Assembly (NCBI GenBank): GCA_012034765.1
Contig: JAAUOU010000019.1
Coordinates: forward strand, 1 to 47,945
Reading direction: 5' to 3'
Source of the DNA: Pleurocapsaceae cyanobacterium CSU_1_1
GTDB lineage: Bacteria; Cyanobacteriota; Cyanobacteriia; Cyanobacteriales; Xenococcaceae
Length of the DNA stretch: 47,945 nt
The notes beneath the pieces were generated by a model. That model was not told the DNA's origin and ran no database searches. It saw only the letters and a program-made list of their open reading frames with translations. The position numbers were made by a program, and so were the translations under genes. Every line of letters begins with the position of its first letter. Position 1 is the stretch's first letter. This document shows positions 14,541-24,394 of this stretch, piece by piece.

Positions 14541-17381
14541 ATGAGTCAAGACTTGGAGCGACAAAAAACTCAGTATCAAAATCTTAAACAGATTTTCAAA
14601 GATACTGTTCAAACAACCAGGCAAATTCTCAGGTGCGATCGCGTTTTCATTTATGATGCCACTGATTTACCTCGAGCGAAAGTTTTAGCGGAATCCGTTG
14701 ATGAAAACTGTACTTCTATTTTAGGCAAAGCGATCCACGATCCTTTTTTAACAGGGGATTATCTGGAGATGTACTGTTATGGCATGTCTTTAACCATAGA
14801 CGATATTTACACCCTAAATGCGAGTAAAAATCAGTTACAAGAGCTAGAAAAGCTAGGGGTTAAAAGTGTTGCAGTTGCCCCAATTCATGTTGACAATAAA
14901 TTATTAGCTTTTTTGGTTGCACATCAATGTTTTCAAACTCAGCCTTGGGTTGAGCAAACAGTTGACTTATTATCAGCAAAAGCAAGTGCAGCAGGAGAAG
15001 CTATGGCAGAAATTGCCCATAATAACGAATCAAACGATTTAAACCTATTAAACTCCATAGCAGATAATCATACTCAGCATCATCCCCCAGCAAATAGAGC
15101 CAGCTACGATAAAAACCGAGTTTGCCAGCAGCAAGAAAAAAATAACCATAACAATAACCATAAATTGTTTGCTGAGATTAAAAGCAAACTAACTCAACCA
15201 GCACCAAAAGATATGCTGAAAACTATAGTCGCAGATATACGTCAGCTACTTAATTGCGATCGCATTCTCATTTATAGTCTCAATGTTACTAATTATGGGG
15301 TGGTAGTAGCTGAATCCGTTGCTGATGGCTGGACTAAAGTGCTAGCTCGCTCCCCAGCAAACTCTCCTTGTACTGCTCAATATTTAGAAGAGGATCGCAA
15401 TGGTAAAGTCCGTGTTTGGAACAATACTCAGGAGGAAGACGCTCCTAGCTGGTATCGAGAACAGTTGGAAGCTTTGGATGTTAAAGCTGGCTTAGTCGCA
15501 CCGATTGCTCAGGAAAGTCAGCTATTTGGGCTATTGATCGCTCATCAATGTTCAGATGTTCGCAGTTGGCAACAGCCAGAAATTAATTGGATTACTCAAA
15601 TTGCAAATTATATAGGTAATATGCCCGAATATACTCAAATTTTCCCTGGTAATCAGCCAACAAAATTAACTGATTTAACTGATGTTCAAGTAGCCGATGT
15701 TCAAAAGCAATTTAAACAAGAAGGACTGTGGATTAAGCATTTTACCGATGTGCTACAGCAAATTCGCCAATCTTTCAAAATTAAAGATATTCTAAAATCG
15801 AGTGTGCGGGAAGTACATCGAATTTTAAATTGCGATCGCGTAGTCATTTACTCTCTGCATCAAAAAGTTTACGGCAAAATCGTAGCGGAATCGGTTTCTC
15901 CTGGTTGGAAAAAAACAGTAGGAATAGTAATCCAAGATCCTTGTTTTGAAGCCAAATATCTCAAAAAATATCGTGACGGTAGAGTTACGGCTTGGAACAA
16001 CATTTACGAAGCAGGGATGAGCAGTTGTTATATTCAGCAACTAGAGCAGCTTGAGGTTAAAGCTAATCTAATCGTGCCGATCATGATCGAAGGTAAGCTA
16101 TTTGGTTTATTGGTTGTTCATCAATGTTCTAACCCTCGTCGATGGGAGCAATCAGAAATTCTGTGGTTGACTCAAATTGCTGTCCAAATTGGTTTTGCTC
16201 TCGATAATGCCCAATTATTAGCTGATGCTCAACGTTTACGTCAGCAAGCAGAATCAGAAAAAATGTGGACTGGGTATTTTACCGATGCAGTGCAGCAAAT
16301 TCGCCAATCCCTAAAACAGGAAGATATTCTCCAAGCTAGTGTGCGAGAAGTACGAAGGATTTTAAATTGCGATCGCGTTGTGGTCTATGCTTTGGATCGA
16401 GATAATTATGGCAAGATTGTCGCCGAATCCGTAGTTCATGGCTGGACGAGAGCGTTCGGGAGAATCATTAAAGATCCCTGTTTTGAAGCCAGATATCTCG
16501 ATCAGTATCGCGACGGGAGAGTACGCGCTTGGGAAAATATCTACGAAGCAGGGATGAGCCAGTGTTACGTAGAGCAATTGGCAAAATTGGAAGTTAGGGC
16601 AAATCTAGTCACACCAATTATCCATCAAGGCAATCTATTGGGTTTATTGGTCGCTCATCAATGTTCTGATACTCGCCAATGGCAGCAGGCTGAAATCCGC
16701 TGGATGACTCAGATTGCTACCCAAGTAGGTTTAGCTCTCGACAATGCTCAACTATTAGCAAAGGTAGAACAATATACGAAAAACACTCAGGAAATTCTAG
16801 AGCGTGCAGTCAACAACAGTGCAAATATTCAACGTACAGTGCAAACTGTTACCGAGGAATTTGCAACTCTCAATAATTCTTGTCAAAATTTTGCAGAAAA
16901 TATCGAGCAGATCAAAGATTTGAGCAAGCAATTAGCCCAAAAGTCAATGAAGATGACTAGATCTGTAAATCTTGGCCAGATGGAAGTCAGTAATCAAGAT
17001 TCTGTAGTTGAACTGTCCGATCAGATTTTTGCTTTGATGCAAGAGCTATTTGAGGCTACAGCCAAAATCGATCCTTTATTTACTAGTATAAAAACAGAAA
17101 TCACTGACAAAACAGCTACTTTTGCCTCAGAAACAGAACAACTGATGAGGGGAGTTGAGGATTTTCAAACTGCTAGTCAGAAGTTAGAGCAAGTTGTAGC
17201 TTTAAATCGCGAATTGAGTAACCTCATTAGCAATATTTCTAATTCTTTGGACACTCAAATACAAGGTTCAACCTTTACTCAAAATTCAGTTGCTGACATA
17301 ACGAATATTACCCAGCGAATTGCTCAACAATCTTTAGCCATCATTACATCCTTGAGCGAATTGAGGGATGGGATCAATTAA
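14541..17381 (+). CDS. Four-GAF signalling protein, PixJ-like without MCP tip
   Basis: A 946-residue soluble protein with four GAF domains at about residues 13-150, 209-360, 401-558 and 581-736, then a long helical region (737-946). GAF3 and GAF4 are close duplicates and carry DPCF motifs (C468, C647) plus a later Cys in SSCYIQQL (C496) and SQCYVEQL (C675). These are the two Cys positions used by DXCF cyanobacteriochromes, but the usual Cys-His is Cys-Tyr. GAF1 and GAF2 lack this pair. The C-terminal helices (NSANIQRTVQTVTEEFATLN) resemble the part of PixJ-type receptors before the methyl-accepting hairpin; the conserved tip is missing. No transmembrane segments. Likely a light or ligand sensor, or a scaffold; the output is unknown. 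Confidence 0.75.
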   Translation: MSQDLERQKTQYQNLKQIFKDTVQTTRQILRCDRVFIYDATDLPRAKVLAESVDENCTSILGKAIHDPFLTGDYLEMYCYGMSLTIDDIYTLNASKNQLQELEKLGVKSVAVAPIHVDNKLLAFLVAHQCFQTQPWVEQTVDLLSAKASAAGEAMAEIAHNNESNDLNLLNSIADNHTQHHPPANRASYDKNRVCQQQEKNNHNNNHKLFAEIKSKLTQPAPKDMLKTIVADIRQLLNCDRILIYSLNVTNYGVVVAESVADGWTKVLARSPANSPCTAQYLEEDRNGKVRVWNNTQEEDAPSWYREQLEALDVKAGLVAPIAQESQLFGLLIAHQCSDVRSWQQPEINWITQIANYIGNMPEYTQIFPGNQPTKLTDLTDVQVADVQKQFKQEGLWIKHFTDVLQQIRQSFKIKDILKSSVREVHRILNCDRVVIYSLHQKVYGKIVAESVSPGWKKTVGIVIQDPCFEAKYLKKYRDGRVTAWNNIYEAGMSSCYIQQLEQLEVKANLIVPIMIEGKLFGLLVVHQCSNPRRWEQSEILWLTQIAVQIGFALDNAQLLADAQRLRQQAESEKMWTGYFTDAVQQIRQSLKQEDILQASVREVRRILNCDRVVVYALDRDNYGKIVAESVVHGWTRAFGRIIKDPCFEARYLDQYRDGRVRAWENIYEAGMSQCYVEQLAKLEVRANLVTPIIHQGNLLGLLVAHQCSDTRQWQQAEIRWMTQIATQVGLALDNAQLLAKVEQYTKNTQEILERAVNNSANIQRTVQTVTEEFATLNNSCQNFAENIEQIKDLSKQLAQKSMKMTRSVNLGQMEVSNQDSVVELSDQIFALMQELFEATAKIDPLFTSIKTEITDKTATFASETEQLMRGVEDFQTASQKLEQVVALNRELSNLISNISNSLDTQIQGSTFTQNSVADITNITQRIAQQSLAIITSLSELRDGIN

Positions 17382-17523
17382 ATATTAAAACCAACTAAGC
17401 GTTATGGTTGCAGATATATCTTAACTGTTGCTAAATTTCCCTTGTTCTCAACCGCCGATCGCGTCACAATATAAAGAAGTATATATACTCATTATTAAAT
17501 ATTTTTCTTGAAAACTTGTAAGA

Positions 17524-18768
17524 ATGTTCAGACCAGAAACTACTAAGGCAGATTTTACTCATCTTAATTGCGACCTAGTTATTGTCGGTGGTGGGATTGT
17601 CGGGACAACTCTGGCAGCAGCACTCAAAGATTCTGGGTTAAAAATTATTTTGATTGAGGCTAGATCACAAGAAGTTACCGCCCAAAAAACTCAGGCTTAT
17701 GCTTTTTCCCCTTTGTCAAGCCGTATTTACGCAGGTATTGGTATTTGGCAGGATATATTGCCTCATATCGGCAAATATCAGCATATCAGTCTGAGTGATG
17801 CCGATTATGCTCAAAAAGTAAAGTTTGAAACCAAAGATTTACCTGGAGAGCATTTGGGCTATGTGGCGCAACACAATATAGTTATTACGGCGCTGCATAA
17901 ATATTTGGCTGATTGTCCTAACGTTACTTGGCTTTGCCCAGCAGAGGTGATTAACGTCACAACAGATCAACATGTTTCTACTGTCAAAGTTAAGGTTAAT
18001 CAGGAACAACGCCTGATTAAAACCAAGTTAGTGATAGGTGCAGATGGAGCGCGATCGCATATTCGTAGTTTGGCAGGGATCAAAACTCGCGGTTGGAAAT
18101 ACTGGCAATCTTGTGTCGCTTTTACAATCGAGCATACTGCCCCTCAAAATAATACCGCCTTTGAACGTTTCTGGCCCAGTGGACCGATGGGAGTTTTGCC
18201 CTTACCAGGAAACCGTTGCCAGATTGTTTGGACAAATCCCCATGCCGATGCCCAGGCTTTAGCAAAATTAGATGAATCAGCTTTTTTGGCTAAATTACAA
18301 ACTTATATAGGTGGAGTATTAGGCGAGTTAAAGCTAGTTAGTCAAAGACAAGTGTTTCCCGTGCAGTTAATGCAGTGCGATCGCTATATTAAGTCCCGCT
18401 TGGCTCTGATTGGGGATGCTGCTCACTGTTGTCATCCTGTTGGTGGGCAGGGTTTAAATATGGGTATCCGCGATGCTGCTAGTTTGGCGCAGATCTTACA
18501 AGCTGCTCATCAGCAAGAACAGGACATCGGTACAGTTAAAGTTCTTAAACGCTATGAAAGCTGGCGTAAGCTGGAGAATTTAGCAATTTTAGGTTTTACA
18601 GATTTATTAGATCGATTGTTTTCTAATAGTTGGTTGCCAGTGGTGGTGGTGCGTCGTTTAGGACTCTGGATGATGAGCTATCTTAAGCCTCTCAGAATTT
18701 TTGCCTTAAGACTGATGACAGGTTTATTAGGTAGAAAGCCAAAGTTGGCAATGAGCAATGAGCAATGA
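17524..18768 (+). CDS. FAD-dependent hydroxylase, UbiH/Coq6 type
   Basis: A 414-residue flavoprotein monooxygenase. The N-terminal CDLVIVGGGIVGTTLAAALK is the dinucleotide fold, LVIGADGARSHIR is the DG motif, and LALIGDAAHCCHPVGGQGLN closes the FAD site, exactly as in the UbiH/UbiF/VisC/Coq6 family. In cyanobacteria a role in quinone or related ring hydroxylation is suspected but unproven. The hydrophobic C-terminus (LPVVVVRRLGLWMMSYLKP) may sit on the membrane. The last codons (MSNEQ-stop) come from a heptanucleotide repeat array that begins inside the gene. Confidence 0.85.
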   Translation: MFRPETTKADFTHLNCDLVIVGGGIVGTTLAAALKDSGLKIILIEARSQEVTAQKTQAYAFSPLSSRIYAGIGIWQDILPHIGKYQHISLSDADYAQKVKFETKDLPGEHLGYVAQHNIVITALHKYLADCPNVTWLCPAEVINVTTDQHVSTVKVKVNQEQRLIKTKLVIGADGARSHIRSLAGIKTRGWKYWQSCVAFTIEHTAPQNNTAFERFWPSGPMGVLPLPGNRCQIVWTNPHADAQALAKLDESAFLAKLQTYIGGVLGELKLVSQRQVFPVQLMQCDRYIKSRLALIGDAAHCCHPVGGQGLNMGIRDAASLAQILQAAHQQEQDIGTVKVLKRYESWRKLENLAILGFTDLLDRLFSNSWLPVVVVRRLGLWMMSYLKPLRIFALRLMTGLLGRKPKLAMSNEQ

Positions 18769-18788
18769 GCAATGAGCAATGAGCAATG
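18748..18788. repeat. Heptanucleotide tandem array (GCAATGA)n
   Basis: Five perfect GCAATGA units and a partial sixth. The array overlaps the last codons and stop of the UbiH-type gene. Similar heptamers occur at 24351-24392 and, as two units, near 31564. Short tandem heptamers (STRR) are known in cyanobacteria. Confidence 0.9.
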
Positions 18789-18942
18789 TTATTATCAGGT
18801 ATTGTAATCAGCCTCAGTTTTCGACTACAAGCTCTGCACCATGGATTAAAGATATAATATCTTTCGGTTTGCTTTCAAGCTGATCGCTTGTGGCTTCCTT
18901 CACATCAATCGGTAATTAACTTTAAGCAGAAGATCGCACATT

Positions 18943-20253
18943 ATGATTCACGATATATTTATGCCCGCTCTCAGTTCCACTATGGAAACAGGTAAGATTG
19001 TTGAGTGGTCTAAATCTCCTGGGGATAAAGTAGAGAAAGGGGAAACTGTCCTAGTGGTGGAGTCGGATAAAGCTGACATGGACGTAGAAACCTTTTATGA
19101 TGGCTATCTGGCGGTGATCATGGTGGAAGCAGGGGAAGAAGCTCCTGTAGGTAGTGCGATCGCTTTAATAGCGGAAACTGAAGCCGAAATTGCCGAAGCG
19201 AAGAAACAAGCAGCCTCTCATGCAGGTGGTGGCAGTAAGCCTCAAGCAGCAGCTCCTGTGGCTGTAACAGCACCGATAGAAGTTAATACCGCTACGGTAG
19301 CTAGTAATGGCAGCAGTAATAGTAATTCAGGTAGAACAGTTGCCTCGCCAAGAGCTAAAAAACTAGCCAAACAGTTAGGGGTAGACTTAAAATCTCTTCA
19401 GGGAAGTGGCCCTTATGGACGCATTACGGCGGGTGATGTGGAACAAGCTGCTGGTAAGCCTGTTTCGACTCCTGCTGCCACCCCCATCGGCGTTGCCCCT
19501 CAAGCTACTGCTAATGCTGCCCCTGCGGTAGTAGCTGCTCGTGTAACTCCTGCTGCGGCTCCTCCTGTAAATATAACTCCTGGTGAAACTGTACCCCTCA
19601 ATACCCTACAAAAAGCAGTGGTACAAAACATGATGACCAGTTTGCAAGTGCCGACTTTTCATGTCACCTACACAATTAACACTGATGCTTTGGATCAGCT
19701 ATATAAGCAAATTAAATCCAAGGGCGTTACCATGACAGCTTTACTAGCAAAAGCGATCGCTGCCACTCTCAAAAATCACCCTGTAGTTAACGCCAGCTAT
19801 GCCCAAGATGCGATTAAGTATAATGCCGAAATTAACGTGGCTGTAGCAGTAGCCATGCCTGATGGTGGGTTAATTACCCCTGTATTGCGCAATGCCGATC
19901 AGATGGATATCTATTCTCTATCCCGCACTTGGCAAGACTTAGTTGCTCGCTCTCGCTCTAAGCAACTACAGCCTGAAGAATATAGCACTGGTACATTTAC
20001 TCTTTCTAACTTGGGTATGTTTGGGGTGGATAACTTTGATGCTATCTTGCCTCAAGGACAAGGTTCAATTCTAGCCGTTGGTGGTTCAAAACCTCAGTTG
20101 GTAGCCGATGATTCAGGCATGATGGGAGTTAAACGCCAAATGAAGGTAAACATTACGTCAGACCACCGCATTATTTATGGCGCACAAGCAGCAGCTTTCT
20201 TGAAAGATCTAGCTACTTTGATTGAGACTAATCCTCAATCTTTGACCCTCTAA
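18943..20253 (+). CDS. pdhC: Pyruvate dehydrogenase E2, dihydrolipoamide acetyltransferase
   Basis: A 436-residue E2 subunit. The N-terminal lipoyl domain has the lipoylated Lys in VVESDKADMDVETF. A Pro/Ala-rich linker follows, then the E1/E3-binding domain (SPRAKKLAKQLGVDLKSLQG), a second Ala/Pro linker and the acyltransferase core. The core ends with the catalytic NITSDHRIIYGAQAA motif (His and Asp). It transfers acetyl groups to CoA. The alternative is an E2 of 2-oxoglutarate dehydrogenase, which most cyanobacteria lack, so the pyruvate complex is favoured. It is an isolated gene, convergent with the GGDEF/EAL gene. Confidence 0.92.
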   Translation: MIHDIFMPALSSTMETGKIVEWSKSPGDKVEKGETVLVVESDKADMDVETFYDGYLAVIMVEAGEEAPVGSAIALIAETEAEIAEAKKQAASHAGGGSKPQAAAPVAVTAPIEVNTATVASNGSSNSNSGRTVASPRAKKLAKQLGVDLKSLQGSGPYGRITAGDVEQAAGKPVSTPAATPIGVAPQATANAAPAVVAARVTPAAAPPVNITPGETVPLNTLQKAVVQNMMTSLQVPTFHVTYTINTDALDQLYKQIKSKGVTMTALLAKAIAATLKNHPVVNASYAQDAIKYNAEINVAVAVAMPDGGLITPVLRNADQMDIYSLSRTWQDLVARSRSKQLQPEEYSTGTFTLSNLGMFGVDNFDAILPQGQGSILAVGGSKPQLVADDSGMMGVKRQMKVNITSDHRIIYGAQAAAFLKDLATLIETNPQSLTL

Positions 20254-20269
20254 CCAATAATTTTGACAA

Positions 20270-22462
20270 TTAAGCTTGATTGCCTAAAGATTTGAGCAGT
20301 AGATCGGTTGCTTGCTCTACTACCAGAGGAGCGCTGAAAAAGTAACCCTGCATATAGTTACAGTGCAAAGATTTGAGCAGGTTCTTTAATTGTTCTGATT
20401 CTACTCCCTCGGCGACGATTTGAAGATTCAAGCCTGCTCCCAAAGTAGTAATTGCGTTGATAATAGCGAAGTTACTAGAGTCAAAACTGAGATCTTGAAC
20501 AAAAGAGCGGTCTATTTTAATTGTGCTAAAAGGAAAGTCTTTCAGATAGCTTAATGATGAATACCCCGTGCCAAAATCATCCATAGAAAGAGAGATGCCC
20601 ATTTGATGCAGACTTGATAATATTTGTTTGGCGAGGTTAGTATTTCGCATCGTAGCTGTTTCAGTTATTTCTAGCTCTAAGCAATCAGGACTTAGTTCGG
20701 TTGAGCGCAAGATTTGCTTGATTGTTTGTACAAGGTCATTGTTATAAAATTGACGAGCCGATAAATTGACCGAAACGATGAGGTTAGATAAGCCCATGTT
20801 TTGCCATATTTTTGTTTGGGCGCAAGCAGTTTTTAACACCCAGTCGCCGATCTCGACAATCAGACCGTTTTCTTCGGCGATGGGAATGAATAAATTAGGG
20901 GAAACTATGCCCAGATCTGGGTGCTGCCAACGTAGCAAAGCCTCTATTTTGACAATTTTGTTAGTATAAACTTCAACTATTGGTTGATAGTAAATAGCAA
21001 ACTCTTGATTTTTTAGAGCATAATGTAAGCTATTTTCGAGACTTAGCAATTCATGGGCTTGGGAATTCAGTCTAAAGGTGTAATGTTGATAATTGTTGCG
21101 ACCTTTTTCTTTCACCCAATAGAGAGCTATATCAGCATTTTTGAGTAGAGTCTCTGCATCTTTGCCATCATCAGGAAAGACAGCGATGCCTAAACTGCTA
21201 GTAATATGTAGATAGTGTTTGTCTAATTTAAATCCAGGCTTGAGAGCTGATAAGATTCTCTTAGCGATCGCTGTTGCATCATTGCGACAGTTGATTTCAG
21301 GCAGCAGCAGAGTAAATTCATCTCCACCCCAACGAGCAATGATGTCTTTTTCTCTAACGCAATCCTTCAATCGCTCCACCACGCTTTTTAACAATAAATC
21401 TCCAATTGCATGACCTAAAGTATCATTAATTGTTTTAAACCGATCTAAATCGATAAACACGACTGCCAGCATCTTATTATGCTGATCAGCTTGATTTAAG
21501 GCTTTAGCTAATTCGCGATCAAATAAAGTTCGATTAGGTAAATCAGTTAAAGAATCGTGAAAAGCTTGGTGTTGAATGATAATTTGGGCTTTTTTGCGTT
21601 CGGTCACATCTCGAAAGCTCAAGACTTGTCCGATTGTTTGCTTTTGAAGTTGCTGTATCTGAGAATAGCACTCCAACACTTTGCCGTTTTTTAGCTCTAG
21701 AGAATTAAATTGAGAGGAATTGTCTTGAGCATATCTTGCTTTGAGACTGTTGGCGTAGGGTTCAGTCAGTTCGGCTAAAATCAAGGTGAGAATTTGATCG
21801 CGATCTAGCTCAGTCTCGCTAGGCAATCCCCAAATATCAATGAATTTCTGATTATAGTTGATTACATGTCCACTATCATTTAAGACCAAAATGCCATCTG
21901 CCGTGGCTTCTAAGGTAGCTTGCAGCAGAGAAATTGCACCAGCTAATTTTTGATTAACTTCTAATAAAATTTTATTTTGTTCAGCTAACTGTAGTTCTTG
22001 TTGATAGCGGCGCAAAGCTTCTTCAACCGTGAGAATCAAATCTGTTTCGTCCCAAGGTTTAGTCACATAACGATATAGAGCAGCAGCATTGACCAAATTT
22101 CCTACTGCATCAGCGTTAGCTTGCCCTGTCAGTAAAATTTTAAGTGTGTCGGGATAGAGAGTATGAAGCTTAATTAGTAACTCATCCCCCATCATCTCAG
22201 GCATAATTTGATCGCAGATGATTAGCGGAATCTGGATTCCTTCTGGTACTAATTCGGCACAAAGAGCGATCGCCTCTGCTGCGCTATCTACCAGTTCAAT
22301 TTCATATCTCTGACCCAAAGAACGTTTAAGCTGTTCTCCCAGACTACTCAATATTACAGGTTCGTCATCAACGCAGATAATTGCTGCCCTACTATCATCA
22401 ACATTGGTATTTAACGAAGCTTTTAATTGCCAAGTAGAATTTTTAATTTGATTATTGCCCAT
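20270..22462 (-). CDS. REC-PAS-GGDEF-EAL response regulator (cyclic-di-GMP enzyme)
   Basis: A 730-residue protein. An N-terminal receiver domain (phospho-acceptor D84 in ICDQIMPEM, Thr in LLTGQA, Lys in VTKPW) is followed by a helical linker, a PAS domain (about 175-290), then GGDEF (about 300-465) and EAL (about 475-725). The GGDEF motif is intact (RWGGDEF) with an RxxD inhibitory site (REKD) just before it. The EAL motif (KIEALLRW), NLSARQF, DDFGTGYSSL and VAEGVES suggest an active phosphodiesterase too. It may therefore make or degrade c-di-GMP under phosphorelay control. It is divergent from a GAF histidine kinase with a 227-nt shared upstream region. Its receiver resembles that of the nearby single-domain regulator. 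Confidence 0.92.
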   Translation of the reverse strand: MGNNQIKNSTWQLKASLNTNVDDSRAAIICVDDEPVILSSLGEQLKRSLGQRYEIELVDSAAEAIALCAELVPEGIQIPLIICDQIMPEMMGDELLIKLHTLYPDTLKILLTGQANADAVGNLVNAAALYRYVTKPWDETDLILTVEEALRRYQQELQLAEQNKILLEVNQKLAGAISLLQATLEATADGILVLNDSGHVINYNQKFIDIWGLPSETELDRDQILTLILAELTEPYANSLKARYAQDNSSQFNSLELKNGKVLECYSQIQQLQKQTIGQVLSFRDVTERKKAQIIIQHQAFHDSLTDLPNRTLFDRELAKALNQADQHNKMLAVVFIDLDRFKTINDTLGHAIGDLLLKSVVERLKDCVREKDIIARWGGDEFTLLLPEINCRNDATAIAKRILSALKPGFKLDKHYLHITSSLGIAVFPDDGKDAETLLKNADIALYWVKEKGRNNYQHYTFRLNSQAHELLSLENSLHYALKNQEFAIYYQPIVEVYTNKIVKIEALLRWQHPDLGIVSPNLFIPIAEENGLIVEIGDWVLKTACAQTKIWQNMGLSNLIVSVNLSARQFYNNDLVQTIKQILRSTELSPDCLELEITETATMRNTNLAKQILSSLHQMGISLSMDDFGTGYSSLSYLKDFPFSTIKIDRSFVQDLSFDSSNFAIINAITTLGAGLNLQIVAEGVESEQLKNLLKSLHCNYMQGYFFSAPLVVEQATDLLLKSLGNQA

Positions 22463-22689
22463 GTAAATTGTATGCCCGACAATAGATTGTTACTATTTGC
22501 GATCGCGATCGCTAATTTCTACTGTATTTATAAGTTCCCGAAATGACGACCAAAATAATCATTACTTTAATCAGTTTGAGCATGAGCCAAAAGATTGTTT
22601 AAGTAATTTTATCTATCTCTGACGCTTCGTATTGCCGTTGACAATTAGCTAGGACAAACTAGATATATTATTTGGCTAGCTGTTTACTT

Positions 22690-24366
22690 ATGAATAATTA
22701 TCAACCACCAACCCAACAACCACCAACACCAGAGAAAGTGGCTATAGAACAAATTAAAGTAGCAGCCACCATTATTGATAAAATTCGCTGTTCTCAAGAT
22801 ATTCAAACTATTTTCACGATCACAACTCAAGAAGTGCGTCGAGTCTTAGAATGCGATCGCTTATTGGTCTATCAGTTCAATGATGACTGGAGTGGTCAGG
22901 TTTTGGCAGAATCTGTCGGTGCTGGCTGGAACTCGTTACTAGTTGAACGCAATAACTATGAAGTTTTGGGTAATGGTCATGTTCAGCAAGATCGCTGTCT
23001 GTTAAGAGATTGGTCACAAGGTGAGTCGGCAGATATTCTTCAGCAAGATAGTTTTCTCCAGTCAACTCAAGGGGGGAAATATGCTCACGGACAAAAGTTC
23101 ACCGCAGTAGATGATATTTACACCAAAGGTTTTCCCGATTGTTATCTTCAAGCCTTAGAAGAATATCAAGCTAAAGCATATTTGTTAGTCCCAGTTTTTC
23201 AGGATCAGAAACTTTGGGGTTTATTAGGTGCATATCAAAATGAATCTACTCGCACTTGGTCAGATTCTGAGGTCGAATTAATGAGGCAGATTGCTACCCA
23301 CTTAGCCGTAGCTCTGCAACAAGCAGAATATATTAATCAACTAAAGCTGCAAACCAGAAATTTAGAAATTACTCTCAAAGAACTGAAACTTGCTCAACAG
23401 CAGTTAATTCAACAGGAAAAATTGGCTGCATTAGGGCAATTAGTAGCAGGAGTCGCTCATGAAATCAATACACCACTGGGTGCAATTCAAGCTTCAGCAG
23501 GCAATAACACTAAGGCTTTGATTGCAGCGATCGCTGAATTACCTAAGCTGTCGGAATTTTTGAATCCAGCCGAAAAAGTTCTGTTTTTTAAGCTGATTGA
23601 AGAGGCAATGGCAAGCAAGCCTATCTTTTCTTCGAGCGAAAAACGCCCACTTAAACGCCAAATTACCGATCAACTCAAGGAATATCAGGTCGATAATGCG
23701 CGCAATATTGCCGATCTTTTGATTGATATTGGGGTCATCAAGGATATTGACAGCTATTTGCTTCTTTTGCAGCATAAAAAAGTTAGCTGGATTCTAGAGC
23801 TAGCTTATAATTTAACTCGCCTGTTAAGCAATAATAAAACCATTTTAACCTCAGTAGAAAAAGCGTCCAAAGTTGTCTTTGCCTTGAAAAACTATGCTCG
23901 TTTTGATGCCAGTGAAGAAAAGCAGCTAGCTCAGGTGCAAGATGGATTAGAAACCGTTTTGGAGATTTACCACAACCAATTAAAACAAAATATAGAAGTC
24001 ATTCGTCATTATCAAGATGTGCCTGAAATTCGCTGCTATCCTGATGAGCTAATTCAAGTCTGGACTAATCTAATTCATAATGGGATTCAAGCCATGAAAC
24101 AGGGGGGAACGCTAACCCTGACAACTGCTTTAGAAAATGAAGGCATTAAAGTAGAAGTAGTTGATTCAGGATCGGGAATCCCTTTGCAAGTCAAGGACAA
24201 AATATTTGAGGCTTTTTTCACTACCAAACCAACAGGGGAGGGAAGTGGTTTAGGTCTACATATTAGTAAAAAAATTGTAGATAAGCATAATGGCACTATT
24301 ACCGTAGCCAGCCAGCCAGGAAATACTAGGTTTGCTGTCTGGTTACCTTTGAACAATGAACAGTGA
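22690..24366 (+). CDS. GAF-domain hybrid-type sensor histidine kinase
   Basis: A 558-residue soluble kinase. The GAF domain (about 25-215) is of the phytochrome/cyanobacteriochrome type, with AVDDIYTKGFPDCYLQALEE and YLLVPVFQDQKLWGLLGAYQ; Cys151 is at the usual bilin position but is followed by Tyr rather than His. A coiled coil leads to the H-box GVAHEINTPLGAIQA (H257). About 150 residues of helical insert separate it from the catalytic domain with LIHNGIQAM, VVDSGSGIP, FFTTKPTG and GSGLGLHISKK. I start at the ATG at 22690; an upstream TTG adds six residues. It ends in a heptamer repeat that supplies the stop, and the response-regulator gene starts 28 nt later, so they probably form a pair. 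Confidence 0.9.
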   Translation: MNNYQPPTQQPPTPEKVAIEQIKVAATIIDKIRCSQDIQTIFTITTQEVRRVLECDRLLVYQFNDDWSGQVLAESVGAGWNSLLVERNNYEVLGNGHVQQDRCLLRDWSQGESADILQQDSFLQSTQGGKYAHGQKFTAVDDIYTKGFPDCYLQALEEYQAKAYLLVPVFQDQKLWGLLGAYQNESTRTWSDSEVELMRQIATHLAVALQQAEYINQLKLQTRNLEITLKELKLAQQQLIQQEKLAALGQLVAGVAHEINTPLGAIQASAGNNTKALIAAIAELPKLSEFLNPAEKVLFFKLIEEAMASKPIFSSSEKRPLKRQITDQLKEYQVDNARNIADLLIDIGVIKDIDSYLLLLQHKKVSWILELAYNLTRLLSNNKTILTSVEKASKVVFALKNYARFDASEEKQLAQVQDGLETVLEIYHNQLKQNIEVIRHYQDVPEIRCYPDELIQVWTNLIHNGIQAMKQGGTLTLTTALENEGIKVEVVDSGSGIPLQVKDKIFEAFFTTKPTGEGSGLGLHISKKIVDKHNGTITVASQPGNTRFAVWLPLNNEQ

Positions 24367-24392
24367 ACATTGAACAGTGAGCAATGAACAAA
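24351..24392. repeat. Heptanucleotide tandem array (GAACART)n
   Basis: Six units: GAACAAT, GAACAGT, GAACATT, GAACAGT, GAGCAAT and GAACAAA. The array spans the end and stop of the kinase gene and the gap to the next ATG. Related to the array at 18748. Confidence 0.85.
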
Positions 24393-24394
24393 TT

